Shown piece by piece: positions 37,581 through 45,481 of a stretch of 64,000 nucleotides of DNA. Positions within the stretch are counted from its first letter, which is position 1. Every line of letters begins with the position of its first letter. The stretch lies in NCBI GenBank assembly GCA_019359325.1, contig JAHHHN010000014.1, positions 1 through 64,000 on the forward strand. The letters are read 5' to 3'. A model generated the notes under the pieces. That model saw only the letters and a program-made list of their open reading frames with translations. It made no database searches and had not been told where the DNA came from. The translations under genes were made by a program, and so were the position numbers. The stretch comes from Mojavia pulchra JT2-VF2. GTDB taxonomy: Bacteria; Cyanobacteriota; Cyanobacteriia; Cyanobacteriales; Nostocaceae.

Positions 37581-37613
37581 AACAATTTCTCCCCTTGTCT
37601 CATCTGCTCCCCT

Positions 37614-37676
37614 GCCCAATCCCCAATCCCCAATCCCCAGTCCCCAATCCCCAATCCCCAATCCCCAATCCCCAAT
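37614..37676. repeat. CCCCAAT heptamer array
   Basis: Nine tandem units of CCCCAAT with one CCCCAGT variant, ending 7 bp before the stop of the activase-like gene. On the minus strand it is the same GGGGATT family as at 36067. Confidence 0.92.
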
Positions 37677-37682
37677 AATTAA

Positions 37683-38306
37683 TTATGCCTGCTCTCGCCA
37701 ACCTTGATAACCAGTCACAATGCGGCTACCATCCTTAAGCACATGAATCTCTATCTGATCGCTAGCCCAGGTAATTTGGTCTTGGAAAGCCGGATTGAGG
37801 ACACGAACCCTTTGATTGCTAGAAGAAACTGGGGAGTTGGGGGAATGAATTGCTAAAGATTCTACAAAAGGCCCGTCAATGAGAATATCTAGCTGTTCTA
37901 ACAAAGCTTGGGAACCTGGGGGAGCAGATTCAGACTGTAGTTGCTTGAGGGTGAACCCAGTAAATGACATCACATTTAACCCAGCAGCTTTGAGTTTGCG
38001 TGCTAGAGAAGCCAATGCGGGTGCTTGCCAAAAAGGTTCTCCGCCAGAGAATGTCACTCCTGTGTTGCGAGGATTTTTGAGAATATTCTCGGCGAGGGTA
38101 TCGACAGAAATGAGTTGGTTAATCTCAAATGACCAAGATTCAGGATTAAAACAGCCAGGACACTCTCGCGGACAGCCTTGCACCCAAACAACAGCACGAC
38201 AGCCAGGGCCATTAACCTCGGATTCATCAACGTAACCCATGATGTTTAGATGATCGGGGGGAATTTCTATTGGTGCTAGCGATGGGTTACTTGACTTTGT
38301 TTCCAT
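37683..38306 (-). CDS. Radical SAM activase-like 4Fe-4S protein (NrdG/PflA type)
   Basis: A 207-residue protein with the cluster motif CPRECPGC (CX3CX2C, about residues 45-52), GVTFSGGEPFWQ (SAM-binding GGE) and a short barrel, matching activases of anaerobic ribonucleotide reductase or glycyl-radical enzymes. A very strong ribosome site (AGGAGG) precedes the ATG. Residues about 155-168 (HSPNSPVSSSNQ) look repeat-derived. It follows nifJ on the same strand with a 150-bp gap. No glycyl-radical enzyme is in the window, so its target is unknown. Confidence 0.83.
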   Translation of the reverse strand: METKSSNPSLAPIEIPPDHLNIMGYVDESEVNGPGCRAVVWVQGCPRECPGCFNPESWSFEINQLISVDTLAENILKNPRNTGVTFSGGEPFWQAPALASLARKLKAAGLNVMSFTGFTLKQLQSESAPPGSQALLEQLDILIDGPFVESLAIHSPNSPVSSSNQRVRVLNPAFQDQITWASDQIEIHVLKDGSRIVTGYQGWREQA

Positions 38307-38456
38307 CTATTCCTCCTTGGAAGCGTTACCTGTTAACCGCTAATATAGCGAAGCGATCGCAGCGTCATACACTAAGATTTTGATGACATCATGATTTTTG
38401 GTTTCTTCTCCCCCAACTTCAAAAATGATGGGATCTTTTTTTTACTTGCAAGTCCC

Positions 38457-41400
38457 TTAATATTCCTTTCGTTCCGCCAAATATTCATACATCCGCCAAC
38501 GCGCATTTACTTCGGCTTGCGCTTGTTCTAGCAGTTGTTTAGCAACTTCCGGCTTACTCTTGGTAAGCATTTTAAAGCGATTTTCTTGATACATTGACTG
38601 ATCTACTGGTTGCTTAGGCGCTTTCATATCCAGTTGCAATGGATTTTTGCCTTGTTTTTGCAACTCAGGATTATACCGATAAAGCAACCAACGACCGGAT
38701 TCTACCAGCGCTTTCTGTTGATTCATCCCTGTGGTCATGTTGATGCCGTGAGCAATGCAATGGCTGTAAGCAATAATCAACGATGGGCCATTAAAAGCTT
38801 CTGCTTCCAAAAATACTTTCAGGGTATGTTCATCCCTCGCACCAAGGGCTACACTTGCTACGTAGACATTGCCGTAGGTCATGGCAATTAGTCCTAAGTC
38901 TTTCTTGGGTGCAGGCTTACCACTGGCGGCAAATTTCGCCACTGCTGCTTTTGGGGTAGCTTTTGAGGATTGACCGCCTGTATTAGAATACACTTCTGTA
39001 TCCATCACCAAGATATTCACATTGCGGCCACTGACCAGCACATGATCGATACCGCCAAAGTCAATGTCATAAGCCCAGCCGTCACCACCAACAATCCAGA
39101 CGCTTTTTTTGACAAGGTAATCAGCAATCGATTTTAGATTTGAGATTTTGGATTTTAGATTGGGGTCTGATGAGAAATTGATAATTTTATCTAGTCGTTT
39201 TTTCAACAACTCTACCCGTTCTCGCTGTTCCCAAATGTCAGCTTCGGAATTTTGTGTAGCGTTGAGGATGGATTGAATGAGGTTATCATCAATTTCACCA
39301 CTCAATTTTTGCAGTAGTTCCGCAGCAAATTCCGCTTGCTTATCTAAGGAAAGGCGGAAGCCAAAACCGAATTCGGCATTATCTTCAAATAAGCTATTAG
39401 ACCATGCCGGGCCTCTTCCTTCAGCGTTGGTTGTCCAGGGAGTTGTGGGTAAATTTCCGCCGTAGATTGAAGAACAACCTGTAGCGTTGGCAATTACGGC
39501 GCGATCGCCAAATAGTTGTGTCAATAATTTTAAATAAGGTGTCTCGCCACAACCTACACAAGCACCAGAAAATTCAAATAATGGTTCTTGCAGTTGTTGT
39601 TGGCGAATTTGGTTAAGTTTGAGTTGTCTGCGATCGGGATTGGGCAAATTCAGAAAGAAATCCCAGTTTTTTCGTTCTTGTTGTCGCAAAGGCAGTTGCT
39701 GCGCCATATTAATCGCTTTCCGCAATGGCTCAGACTTATTTTTAGCAGGGCAAATATTTACGCAGATAACGCACCCTGTACAATCTTCAGGGGCAACCTG
39801 AATCGTAAATTTTTGGATGGCAAAGTCCCTATCTTTGGCATCAACTGACTTAAAGGTTGCTGGTGCATTGGCTAACTCACTCGGTTGATACACCTTGGCA
39901 CGGATGGCGCTGTGGGGACAAACCATCACACATTTACCGCACTGTACGCAGACATCCCCATCCCAAACAGGAATTTCTTCCGCTACATTGCGTTTTTCCC
40001 ACTTGGTTGTACCTGTGGGGAATGTACCATCAGGCGGTAATGTACTTACAGGTAAGTCATCACCTTGCCATGTCATAATTTTACCGAGGACTTCCCGCAC
40101 AAATTTGGGGGCTGTGATTGGCAGAGGATTTTGGATTTTAGATAAGAATATTTCCTCATCTATCCATTTTCCCTGTTCCTCATATTTGACTTTCACCTGA
40201 TGTAAATTTTCTAGAGTTTGGTCTACGGCTTGCAAATTCATGCGGACAACTTCTGCCCCTTTCTTACCGTAGGTTTTTTCAATTGCTTGTTTAATTTTGG
40301 CGATCGCTTCTTGTTGTGGCAAAACATTTGCTAAGGCGAAGAAGCACACTTGCATAATTGTATTAATTCTGCCACCCATGCCACTTTGACGGGCAACTTG
40401 GCTTGCATTGATGACGTATAAATTTAGTTGCTTTTTGATAATTTGCTGCTGTACTTTTACTGGCAAACGTTCCCAAACAACATCGGCATCATAAGGACTG
40501 TTAACAAGAACAGTCGCCCCAGGAATAGCAGCTTTAAGAACATCAATTCGTTCCAAAAAACCCCAATGATGACAACTTATAAAGTTGGCTTTGTCAATCA
40601 AATAAGTTGAGCGAATTGGCTCTTTGCCAAAGCGCAGGTGAGAAACGGTCATCGAGCCAGATTTTTTTGAGTCGTAAACAAAGTAACCTTGGGCGTAGTT
40701 GTCTGTTTCTTCACCTATAATTTTGATTGAGTTTTTGTTAGCCCCGACCGTACCATCGGAACCTAAGCCATAAAACATTGCTCTAACTACGTTATCTGGT
40801 TCGGTAGAGAAATTCTGGTCAAAGCTTAGGGATGTATGGCTAACATCGTCATTAATACCGACAGTAAAATGGTTTTTCGGTGTAGCTGAAGCGAGGTTGT
40901 TGAAAATGCCCTTGATCATCGCTGGCGTAAATTCTTTAGAAGAAAGACCGTAACGACCACCGATGATTTTGGGGAGAGATGAGGAAGACCCGGAGATTAA
41001 TTTTTCCCCGTCTCTATGTCCCCGTGTCCCTGTGTCATTTCCCCATCTTTCATGAATTGCAGCCACTACATCTAAATACAGTGGTTCCCCTGCGCTACCT
41101 GATTCTTTGGTGCGGTCGAGAACTGCGATCGCTTTTACACTGCTAGGTAATACATCAACAAACCTTTCTACATCAAAAGGGCGATATAGCCGCACCTTCA
41201 CTACACCAACTTTTTCCCCAAGGTTGTTGAGGTAATCTACTGTTTCATGGACAGTTTCACAGCCGGAACCCATGATGACAATCACGCGATCGGCATCGGG
41301 TGCGCCGTGATATTCATAAATTTGATAATATCTGCCCGTGCGATCGCCAAATTTATCCATGAGGCGCTGGACAATTTCGGGCGTGGCGTTGTAATAAGGG

Positions 41401-42098
41401 TTAGCACCTTCGCGGGACTGGAAATAAATATCAGGGTTTTGGGCTGTACCCCGTAAAACTGGGCGGTCTGGAGTGAGAGCGCGATCGCGGTGTGCCAATA
41501 TGAGATTGTCGTTGATGAGCGATCGCAAATCATCATCAGAGAGTAATTTCACTTTCTGCACTTCATGGGAGGTACGGAAGCCGTCAAAGAAGTGCATAAA
41601 CGGTACTCGCGCTTCTAAGGTTGCAGCATAGGCGATAAGGGCAAAGTCTAGATTTTCCTGCACCGAAGCCGAACACAGCAACGCAAACCCTGTAGCACGA
41701 GCTGCCATGACATCGCTATGGTCACCGAAAATAGATAAAGCATGGGTAGCTAAAGAACGTGCAGCGACGTGAATTGTCGCACTTGTTAATTCCCCAGCGA
41801 TTTTGTAGAGATTGGGTATCATCAACAATAATCCCTGAGATGCTGTGAAGGTAGTACTGAGGGAACCAGTTTGTAACGCCCCATGCACCGCACCTGCGGC
41901 TCCACCTTCGCTTTGCATCTGTACTACACTGGGAACTGTGCCCCAGAGGTTAGGACGGTCTTCGGCTGACCAAGCATCTGCCCATTCACCCATTGTTGAG
42001 GAGGGAGTGATGGGATAAATTGCAATTACCTCATTTAATTTGTAGGCAATACGGGCGACAGCTTCATTTCCGTCAATTGTTGCAAATATTTTGTTCAT
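38457..42098 (-). CDS. nifJ: Pyruvate:ferredoxin (flavodoxin) oxidoreductase
   Basis: Oxidises pyruvate to acetyl-CoA with reduction of ferredoxin or flavodoxin; used in fermentation and, in some strains, nitrogen fixation. A single chain of 1213 residues: pyruvate-binding domain (YPITPSSTMGEWAD near 30), CoA domain, two 4Fe-4S motifs (CVQCGKCVMVCP and CTGCVICVNICP, about 715-790), and the TPP domain with ACVGCGETPYLK, VGGDGWAYDIDFGG and NTGGQSSK. The second of two adjacent ATGs (42098) has the better spacing from AGGAG. Three stretches (near residues 352, 650 and 980) are coded by intergenic-type repeats. Confidence 0.95.
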   Translation of the reverse strand: MNKIFATIDGNEAVARIAYKLNEVIAIYPITPSSTMGEWADAWSAEDRPNLWGTVPSVVQMQSEGGAAGAVHGALQTGSLSTTFTASQGLLLMIPNLYKIAGELTSATIHVAARSLATHALSIFGDHSDVMAARATGFALLCSASVQENLDFALIAYAATLEARVPFMHFFDGFRTSHEVQKVKLLSDDDLRSLINDNLILAHRDRALTPDRPVLRGTAQNPDIYFQSREGANPYYNATPEIVQRLMDKFGDRTGRYYQIYEYHGAPDADRVIVIMGSGCETVHETVDYLNNLGEKVGVVKVRLYRPFDVERFVDVLPSSVKAIAVLDRTKESGSAGEPLYLDVVAAIHERWGNDTGTRGHRDGEKLISGSSSSLPKIIGGRYGLSSKEFTPAMIKGIFNNLASATPKNHFTVGINDDVSHTSLSFDQNFSTEPDNVVRAMFYGLGSDGTVGANKNSIKIIGEETDNYAQGYFVYDSKKSGSMTVSHLRFGKEPIRSTYLIDKANFISCHHWGFLERIDVLKAAIPGATVLVNSPYDADVVWERLPVKVQQQIIKKQLNLYVINASQVARQSGMGGRINTIMQVCFFALANVLPQQEAIAKIKQAIEKTYGKKGAEVVRMNLQAVDQTLENLHQVKVKYEEQGKWIDEEIFLSKIQNPLPITAPKFVREVLGKIMTWQGDDLPVSTLPPDGTFPTGTTKWEKRNVAEEIPVWDGDVCVQCGKCVMVCPHSAIRAKVYQPSELANAPATFKSVDAKDRDFAIQKFTIQVAPEDCTGCVICVNICPAKNKSEPLRKAINMAQQLPLRQQERKNWDFFLNLPNPDRRQLKLNQIRQQQLQEPLFEFSGACVGCGETPYLKLLTQLFGDRAVIANATGCSSIYGGNLPTTPWTTNAEGRGPAWSNSLFEDNAEFGFGFRLSLDKQAEFAAELLQKLSGEIDDNLIQSILNATQNSEADIWEQRERVELLKKRLDKIINFSSDPNLKSKISNLKSIADYLVKKSVWIVGGDGWAYDIDFGGIDHVLVSGRNVNILVMDTEVYSNTGGQSSKATPKAAVAKFAASGKPAPKKDLGLIAMTYGNVYVASVALGARDEHTLKVFLEAEAFNGPSLIIAYSHCIAHGINMTTGMNQQKALVESGRWLLYRYNPELQKQGKNPLQLDMKAPKQPVDQSMYQENRFKMLTKSKPEVAKQLLEQAQAEVNARWRMYEYLAERKEY
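39129..39166. repeat. AAAATCT heptamers inside nifJ
   Basis: An in-frame run of ATTTTAG/GATTTTG units encoding NLKSKISNLKS in NifJ near residue 980. The same heptamers fill spacers at 4199 and 12343. Confidence 0.75.
41003..41047. repeat. GGGACACGGGGAC repeat inside nifJ
   Basis: In-frame repeat encoding GTRGHRDGEK near residue 352 of NifJ. It is the same family as at 34480-34526 and lies in a Gly/Ser-rich loop before KIIGGRYGL. Confidence 0.75.
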
Positions 42099-42101
42099 CA
42101 T

Positions 42102-42622
42102 TTACTCCTGCTATATCACCCAAGCGCGAAGATATCTACATTACGAATTAGCTGGGCATAAATAAACGTCAAGAGTCCAAATATGGACTCTATAATTTGG
42201 GTTTGTAAATTATATATTTATTGATGTCCAGCCACTTAAATCTTTGTGTATTTCTGCCTATTTCTTAAATTTTTAAACTTCTACATTGCATTATGGTGAG
42301 GCATGGATACAATTTTAAATATTCAGTTTTAACGAATGAAATTTACCTAAAATTCAATAATATTGATGAATTTTGATTTAGATTAGCTACTAATCACCTT
42401 CACAGTATCGCACAGGCTCTTCCACAGGAAAATTTATATATTAATCCTGTACTCAAATATTTAAATAGCTATTTTGCAGGGACTTTAAATAATTCAATTT
42501 TTATTTGGGGGTATAGGTTCGAGAATTAAGATTAAGTTCCAAAAAAGCTTGGAAAAAAATGCGGAATGCTCCTGTTTCAGTTTGTAGTCGAACTACAAGT
42601 AATACCTAATTGGAGACTACTA
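42102..42622. promoter_or_regulatory. Divergent spacer between nifJ and TolB-like gene
   Basis: A 520-bp A/T-rich region carrying promoters for both genes. I searched by eye for a GTA-N8-TAC NtcA site and found none that convinces. No RNA element recognised. Confidence 0.4.
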
Positions 42623-43762
42623 ATGCGTACTTTAACTTACCGCCATATAAGTTCTTTTATCTTGTTAGGACTGATACTAGGTCTTACGAGTTGCAGTGGT
42701 GATAATCCTACAGAGATAAAAGCTGAAGTTTCTCGCAACCAATCTTCTAGTATTCAATCAGTATCAACCAATGTAACTCCTAAAATTAAACTTGCTGAAA
42801 ACTTACCTAAAAAAGCTTCTAGTGTTCAGCCACGAGTAATTGATTTAACGCCTAAGATTAAACTTGCTGAAGAACCACAGTGGTCACCAAATAGGAAGCA
42901 AATTGCTTTCATGAGTTTGAAAAATCCTGGCAACGAAGAAATTTATGTCATGAATGCTGATGGTTCAAACCTGAAGAATCTCACCAATAATTCAGTAAAG
43001 GATCGTTCTCCCGTGTGGTCACCGGATAGCAAAAAAATTGCCTTTCTTTCTGGGCGCAATCGCAACCCTGAAGTTTATGTGATGAATGCTGATGGTTCTG
43101 GACAAACTAATTTAACTAAAAATCCAGCAGGTGATTATCCTTATATCTGGTCACCAGATGGCAAAAAGATTGCTTTCGGATCTAGGCGTGATAATAATGA
43201 TTATGAAATCTACATCATGAATGCCGATGGCTCTCAGCCAACCAGAATCACCAAAAATCCGGGGTATGATTCAGTTCTTTCTTGGTCGCCAGATGGCAAA
43301 AAAATTGCTTTCCTTTCTGGACGTGATGGCAACGAAGAACTCTATGTCATGAATACTGATGGTTCTAGCCAAACCAGATTAACTAATGACTCAAATAATA
43401 ATGCAGGGGCAGTTTGGTCACCAGATAGCAAAAAGATTGCTTACCATTCAAGTCCTGAACCTTTCAAGAAAAATGGTTACATTTATGTAATTAATGCTGA
43501 TGGTTCTGGTAACACTCAGCTTACGAATCCAGGAATATCTCAAAACCCTGCTTGGTCACCCAATGGTACACGAATTGCCTTTGAATCTTATCGTGATGGC
43601 AACTCAGATATCTATGTAATGAACACTAATGGTTCTGGTCAAATTAGATTAACTACCAATAAAGGCAGAGATTCACGTCCAGTTTGGTCGCCTGATGGCA
43701 AACAAATAGCTTATGAATGCTTTCAAAATGAAGAATCGCACATTTGCTTGCTCAAGGTCTAA
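42623..43762 (+). CDS. TolB-like beta-propeller lipoprotein
   Basis: A 379-residue secreted protein. A lipoprotein signal peptide ends LGLTSC, so Cys near residue 25 would be lipidated. A linker with a duplicated TPKIKLAE motif leads to seven PD40/TolB-type blades, each with W-SPDGKKIAF and IYVMNADGS-type strands. Such propellers bind protein partners or act as periplasmic scaffolds. The ATG at 42623 has GGAG upstream; the longer frame from 42566 is rejected because it buries the signal peptide. No tol/pal genes are nearby. Confidence 0.8.
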   Translation: MRTLTYRHISSFILLGLILGLTSCSGDNPTEIKAEVSRNQSSSIQSVSTNVTPKIKLAENLPKKASSVQPRVIDLTPKIKLAEEPQWSPNRKQIAFMSLKNPGNEEIYVMNADGSNLKNLTNNSVKDRSPVWSPDSKKIAFLSGRNRNPEVYVMNADGSGQTNLTKNPAGDYPYIWSPDGKKIAFGSRRDNNDYEIYIMNADGSQPTRITKNPGYDSVLSWSPDGKKIAFLSGRDGNEELYVMNTDGSSQTRLTNDSNNNAGAVWSPDSKKIAYHSSPEPFKKNGYIYVINADGSGNTQLTNPGISQNPAWSPNGTRIAFESYRDGNSDIYVMNTNGSGQIRLTTNKGRDSRPVWSPDGKQIAYECFQNEESHICLLKV

Positions 43763-43847
43763 CTTCCTAATTCTCTAAAATCAAAGGAAAGATGCAAACC
43801 CTGAAACTAAGATAAAATCTGAAGTCTGTTAATTACTAATTCCTGAT

Positions 43848-44201
43848 TTACGCTTCACCTGAGGGACGAAGTAACCTGTAATCCTTTGTAAGTTTTGTCA
43901 AGCGCTCAATCTTTCTATTGGCATCCCTTGATAGGGGAATATACAATCCAGTAGAAACTAGCCCTGTGATAGCTGTGACATCAGCCTGAGTCACATTGCC
44001 CGAAAGCATGAGGAAACCTGCTAACAAACTCATGGCAATGGAAGCGGCGATCGCCATACAAGATAAAATGTAACTCAAACGAGCTTGATAGCAATGTTCT
44101 TGATAGGTTTTCCATTCCATTTCGTCGTAATAACTAGGCTTTACAGTGCTTGACTGAAAGTTAGCTCTGCGAGAATCTGTTTTTGAGTTAATGTTTGTCA
44201 T
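43848..44201 (-). CDS. Two-helix membrane protein, TRADD-N-associated type (tentative)
   Basis: A 117-residue protein: about 35 polar residues, an amphipathic segment (MEWKTYQEHCYQARLSYIL), two helices (about 45-67 and 75-90) with GNVTQADVTAITGLVSTGLY between and within them, then a basic tail NRKIERLTKLTKDYRLL. The pattern resembles the cyanobacterial TRADD-N-associated two-TM domain described among conflict and apoptosis-like proteins; this is recollection of the pattern, not a search. It is one of three small minus-strand genes preceding the STAND NTPase. Confidence 0.5.
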   Translation of the reverse strand: MTNINSKTDSRRANFQSSTVKPSYYDEMEWKTYQEHCYQARLSYILSCMAIAASIAMSLLAGFLMLSGNVTQADVTAITGLVSTGLYIPLSRDANRKIERLTKLTKDYRLLRPSGEA

Positions 44202-44299
44202 CGGCTTGAAGTAAGTGTAGTATCTGATTTGATTAAGCTGTTTATTGTGTATGTCCTAACTGTGTAGGCTACTGTCTGATAGAGGCGTGAGAAATTATA

Positions 44300-44338
44300 C
44301 TTTCCTCCCTTTTTTAATGGCTTTTTAAGGAGGAAAGC
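44300..44338 (-). terminator. Hairpin downstream of the 78-residue membrane protein gene
   Basis: CTTTCCTCC faces GGAGGAAAG with a T-rich loop. On the minus strand it follows the 78-residue gene (stop at 44386) by about 50 bp. A similar motif is present near 30330. Confidence 0.4.
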
Positions 44339-44385
44339 ATATGGTATTACTAACAAGAAACTGTACAATTTAGGCGTGCAGCAGC

Positions 44386-44622
44386 TTATTTTTTAACCAC
44401 AGACTCGATAATCATTGCAGCTGCAAACAAACACAGTAGAATAATCGCTAATCTTCCAAACCATTCTCCGATCAGGGGTAGTAACATCATGGCTATCTTC
44501 GAGAGTCCTAAACTCATCGACATCACACAGGCGATCGCCAAGCCAGCCCCAAAGAGTAGAAGGTACTTCAAAAATCTTGAAGCAAACCGAAATAAAAAAT
44601 TGTTTTGTTGTTCAGTTTTCAT
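44386..44622 (-). CDS. Small two-helix membrane protein
   Basis: A 78-residue protein with a short basic N-terminus (MKTEQQNNFLFRFASRFLKY) and two hydrophobic segments, about 20-42 and 50-73, ending VVKK. No family recognised. The ATG at 44622 has GGAG nine bases upstream, so the longer frame to 44661 is not used. It is flanked by two hairpins, suggesting its own transcript. Confidence 0.55.
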   Translation of the reverse strand: MKTEQQNNFLFRFASRFLKYLLLFGAGLAIACVMSMSLGLSKIAMMLLPLIGEWFGRLAIILLCLFAAAMIIESVVKK

Positions 44623-44678
44623 AGCTTTGTACTCCAAATAATAGTTGATATTTCCAAGCAATTAGCCCTTAAAAAATT

Positions 44679-44710
44679 AGGCAGGAGAAGTTAATTAACT
44701 TCTCCTGCCT
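44679..44710. terminator. Perfect 32-bp palindrome, terminator of the 97-residue protein gene
   Basis: AGGCAGGAGAAGTTAA is followed immediately by its exact complement. On the minus strand it is followed by AATTTTTTAA, so it fits an intrinsic terminator for the gene ending at 44828. Confidence 0.72.
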
Positions 44711-44827
44711 TGTAAAAATCACAATTTATCAGGGCTAGGTTTTAAAAATTTGTGATTGGGTTGTCTGCAACTTTCCAATGGCTAGTTATCACAACTATGC
44801 CTACCATTCTCTGAGGAATGTATATAA

Positions 44828-45121
44828 TTATTCAATTGTGTAATGATTATTTAGTTGTGTTGAAATTTCATATTCAATTTTACTGTGACTCGACTTTTGC
44901 TCCTCTATCCACCACTTTTGTAACTCCTCTTGACTGATGACATACCGATAATGAGTAGAACCCATTATCGTTACTGCAATTCGATCACGCTTAATTCGCT
45001 CACTTTTAATTTCTATGTGACCGAAACCAGTTTCATGCCAACATTTAAGGAGAATTTCTCGCAGTCGAGTCACAATTCTGTCAACTTCGTTTGCTTCGCT
45101 AGTTTCTCCAGGCATAATCAT
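44828..45121 (-). CDS. Small hypothetical protein
   Basis: A 97-residue soluble protein of unknown family. A helix (VDRIVTRLREILLKCWHET) is followed by two strands (HIEIKSERIKRDRIAVTIMG and THYRYVISQEEL) and a Trp-containing helix. The layout recalls small adaptor or effector-associated domains, but I cannot name one. Its start faces the STAND gene, 360 bp away, so the two are divergent. Confidence 0.5.
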   Translation of the reverse strand: MIMPGETSEANEVDRIVTRLREILLKCWHETGFGHIEIKSERIKRDRIAVTIMGSTHYRYVISQEELQKWWIEEQKSSHSKIEYEISTQLNNHYTIE

Positions 45122-45396
45122 GGAACCTTAGGGTAAGCCGTGCTAGACTCTCAATCGAAAATTACAAATGTGTCAACCGTTCGATTAAAGACAGCTGCCA
45201 CCTTTGTGAGAAGGAATCTGCCAGGGTATTTGCTTTACGTAATTAGGTGGAAAAATTTAATTATTTTTTCCAACGGCTAAGTGTCGTATTCTGTGACAAT
45301 CATCTCATGGGATTTTAGCGCTGTCAAGTAGGATCATGACTAAAATTTTGCTTGTATTACCCCAATTAATCCTTGGATTATCTAAATTTGCGTATA

Positions 45397-45412
45397 TGTG
45401 ACAGGTGTCACA
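45397..45412. promoter_or_regulatory. Perfect CRP-type site upstream of the STAND gene
   Basis: TGTGACAGGTGTCACA matches the cAMP receptor protein consensus TGTGA-N6-TCACA exactly. It is centred about 77 bp upstream of the STAND start codon at 45482. Cyanobacterial CRP homologues (SYCRP1, AnCrpA) bind this consensus. Whether it activates or represses depends on the unmapped promoter. Confidence 0.6.
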
Positions 45413-45481
45413 AAAGATTTTAAGTTGTAAGCTATTGTTAGTCACTAAAATCGTATGTTAGGTGGAAAGCCACCAAACAAG

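Noticed and set aside
37172-37675. Minus-strand frame with LELGTSS repeats
   Set aside because: Same artefact from the right-hand array and the CCCCAAT heptamers.
42500-42540. tRNA-like GGTTCGA sequence
   Set aside because: No acceptor or anticodon stems could be paired around it.
45455-45481. Upstream ATG for the STAND gene (MLGGKPPNK)
   Set aside because: The region forms a GGTGG/CCACC hairpin and the residues are not family-like; the ATG at 45482 fits better.
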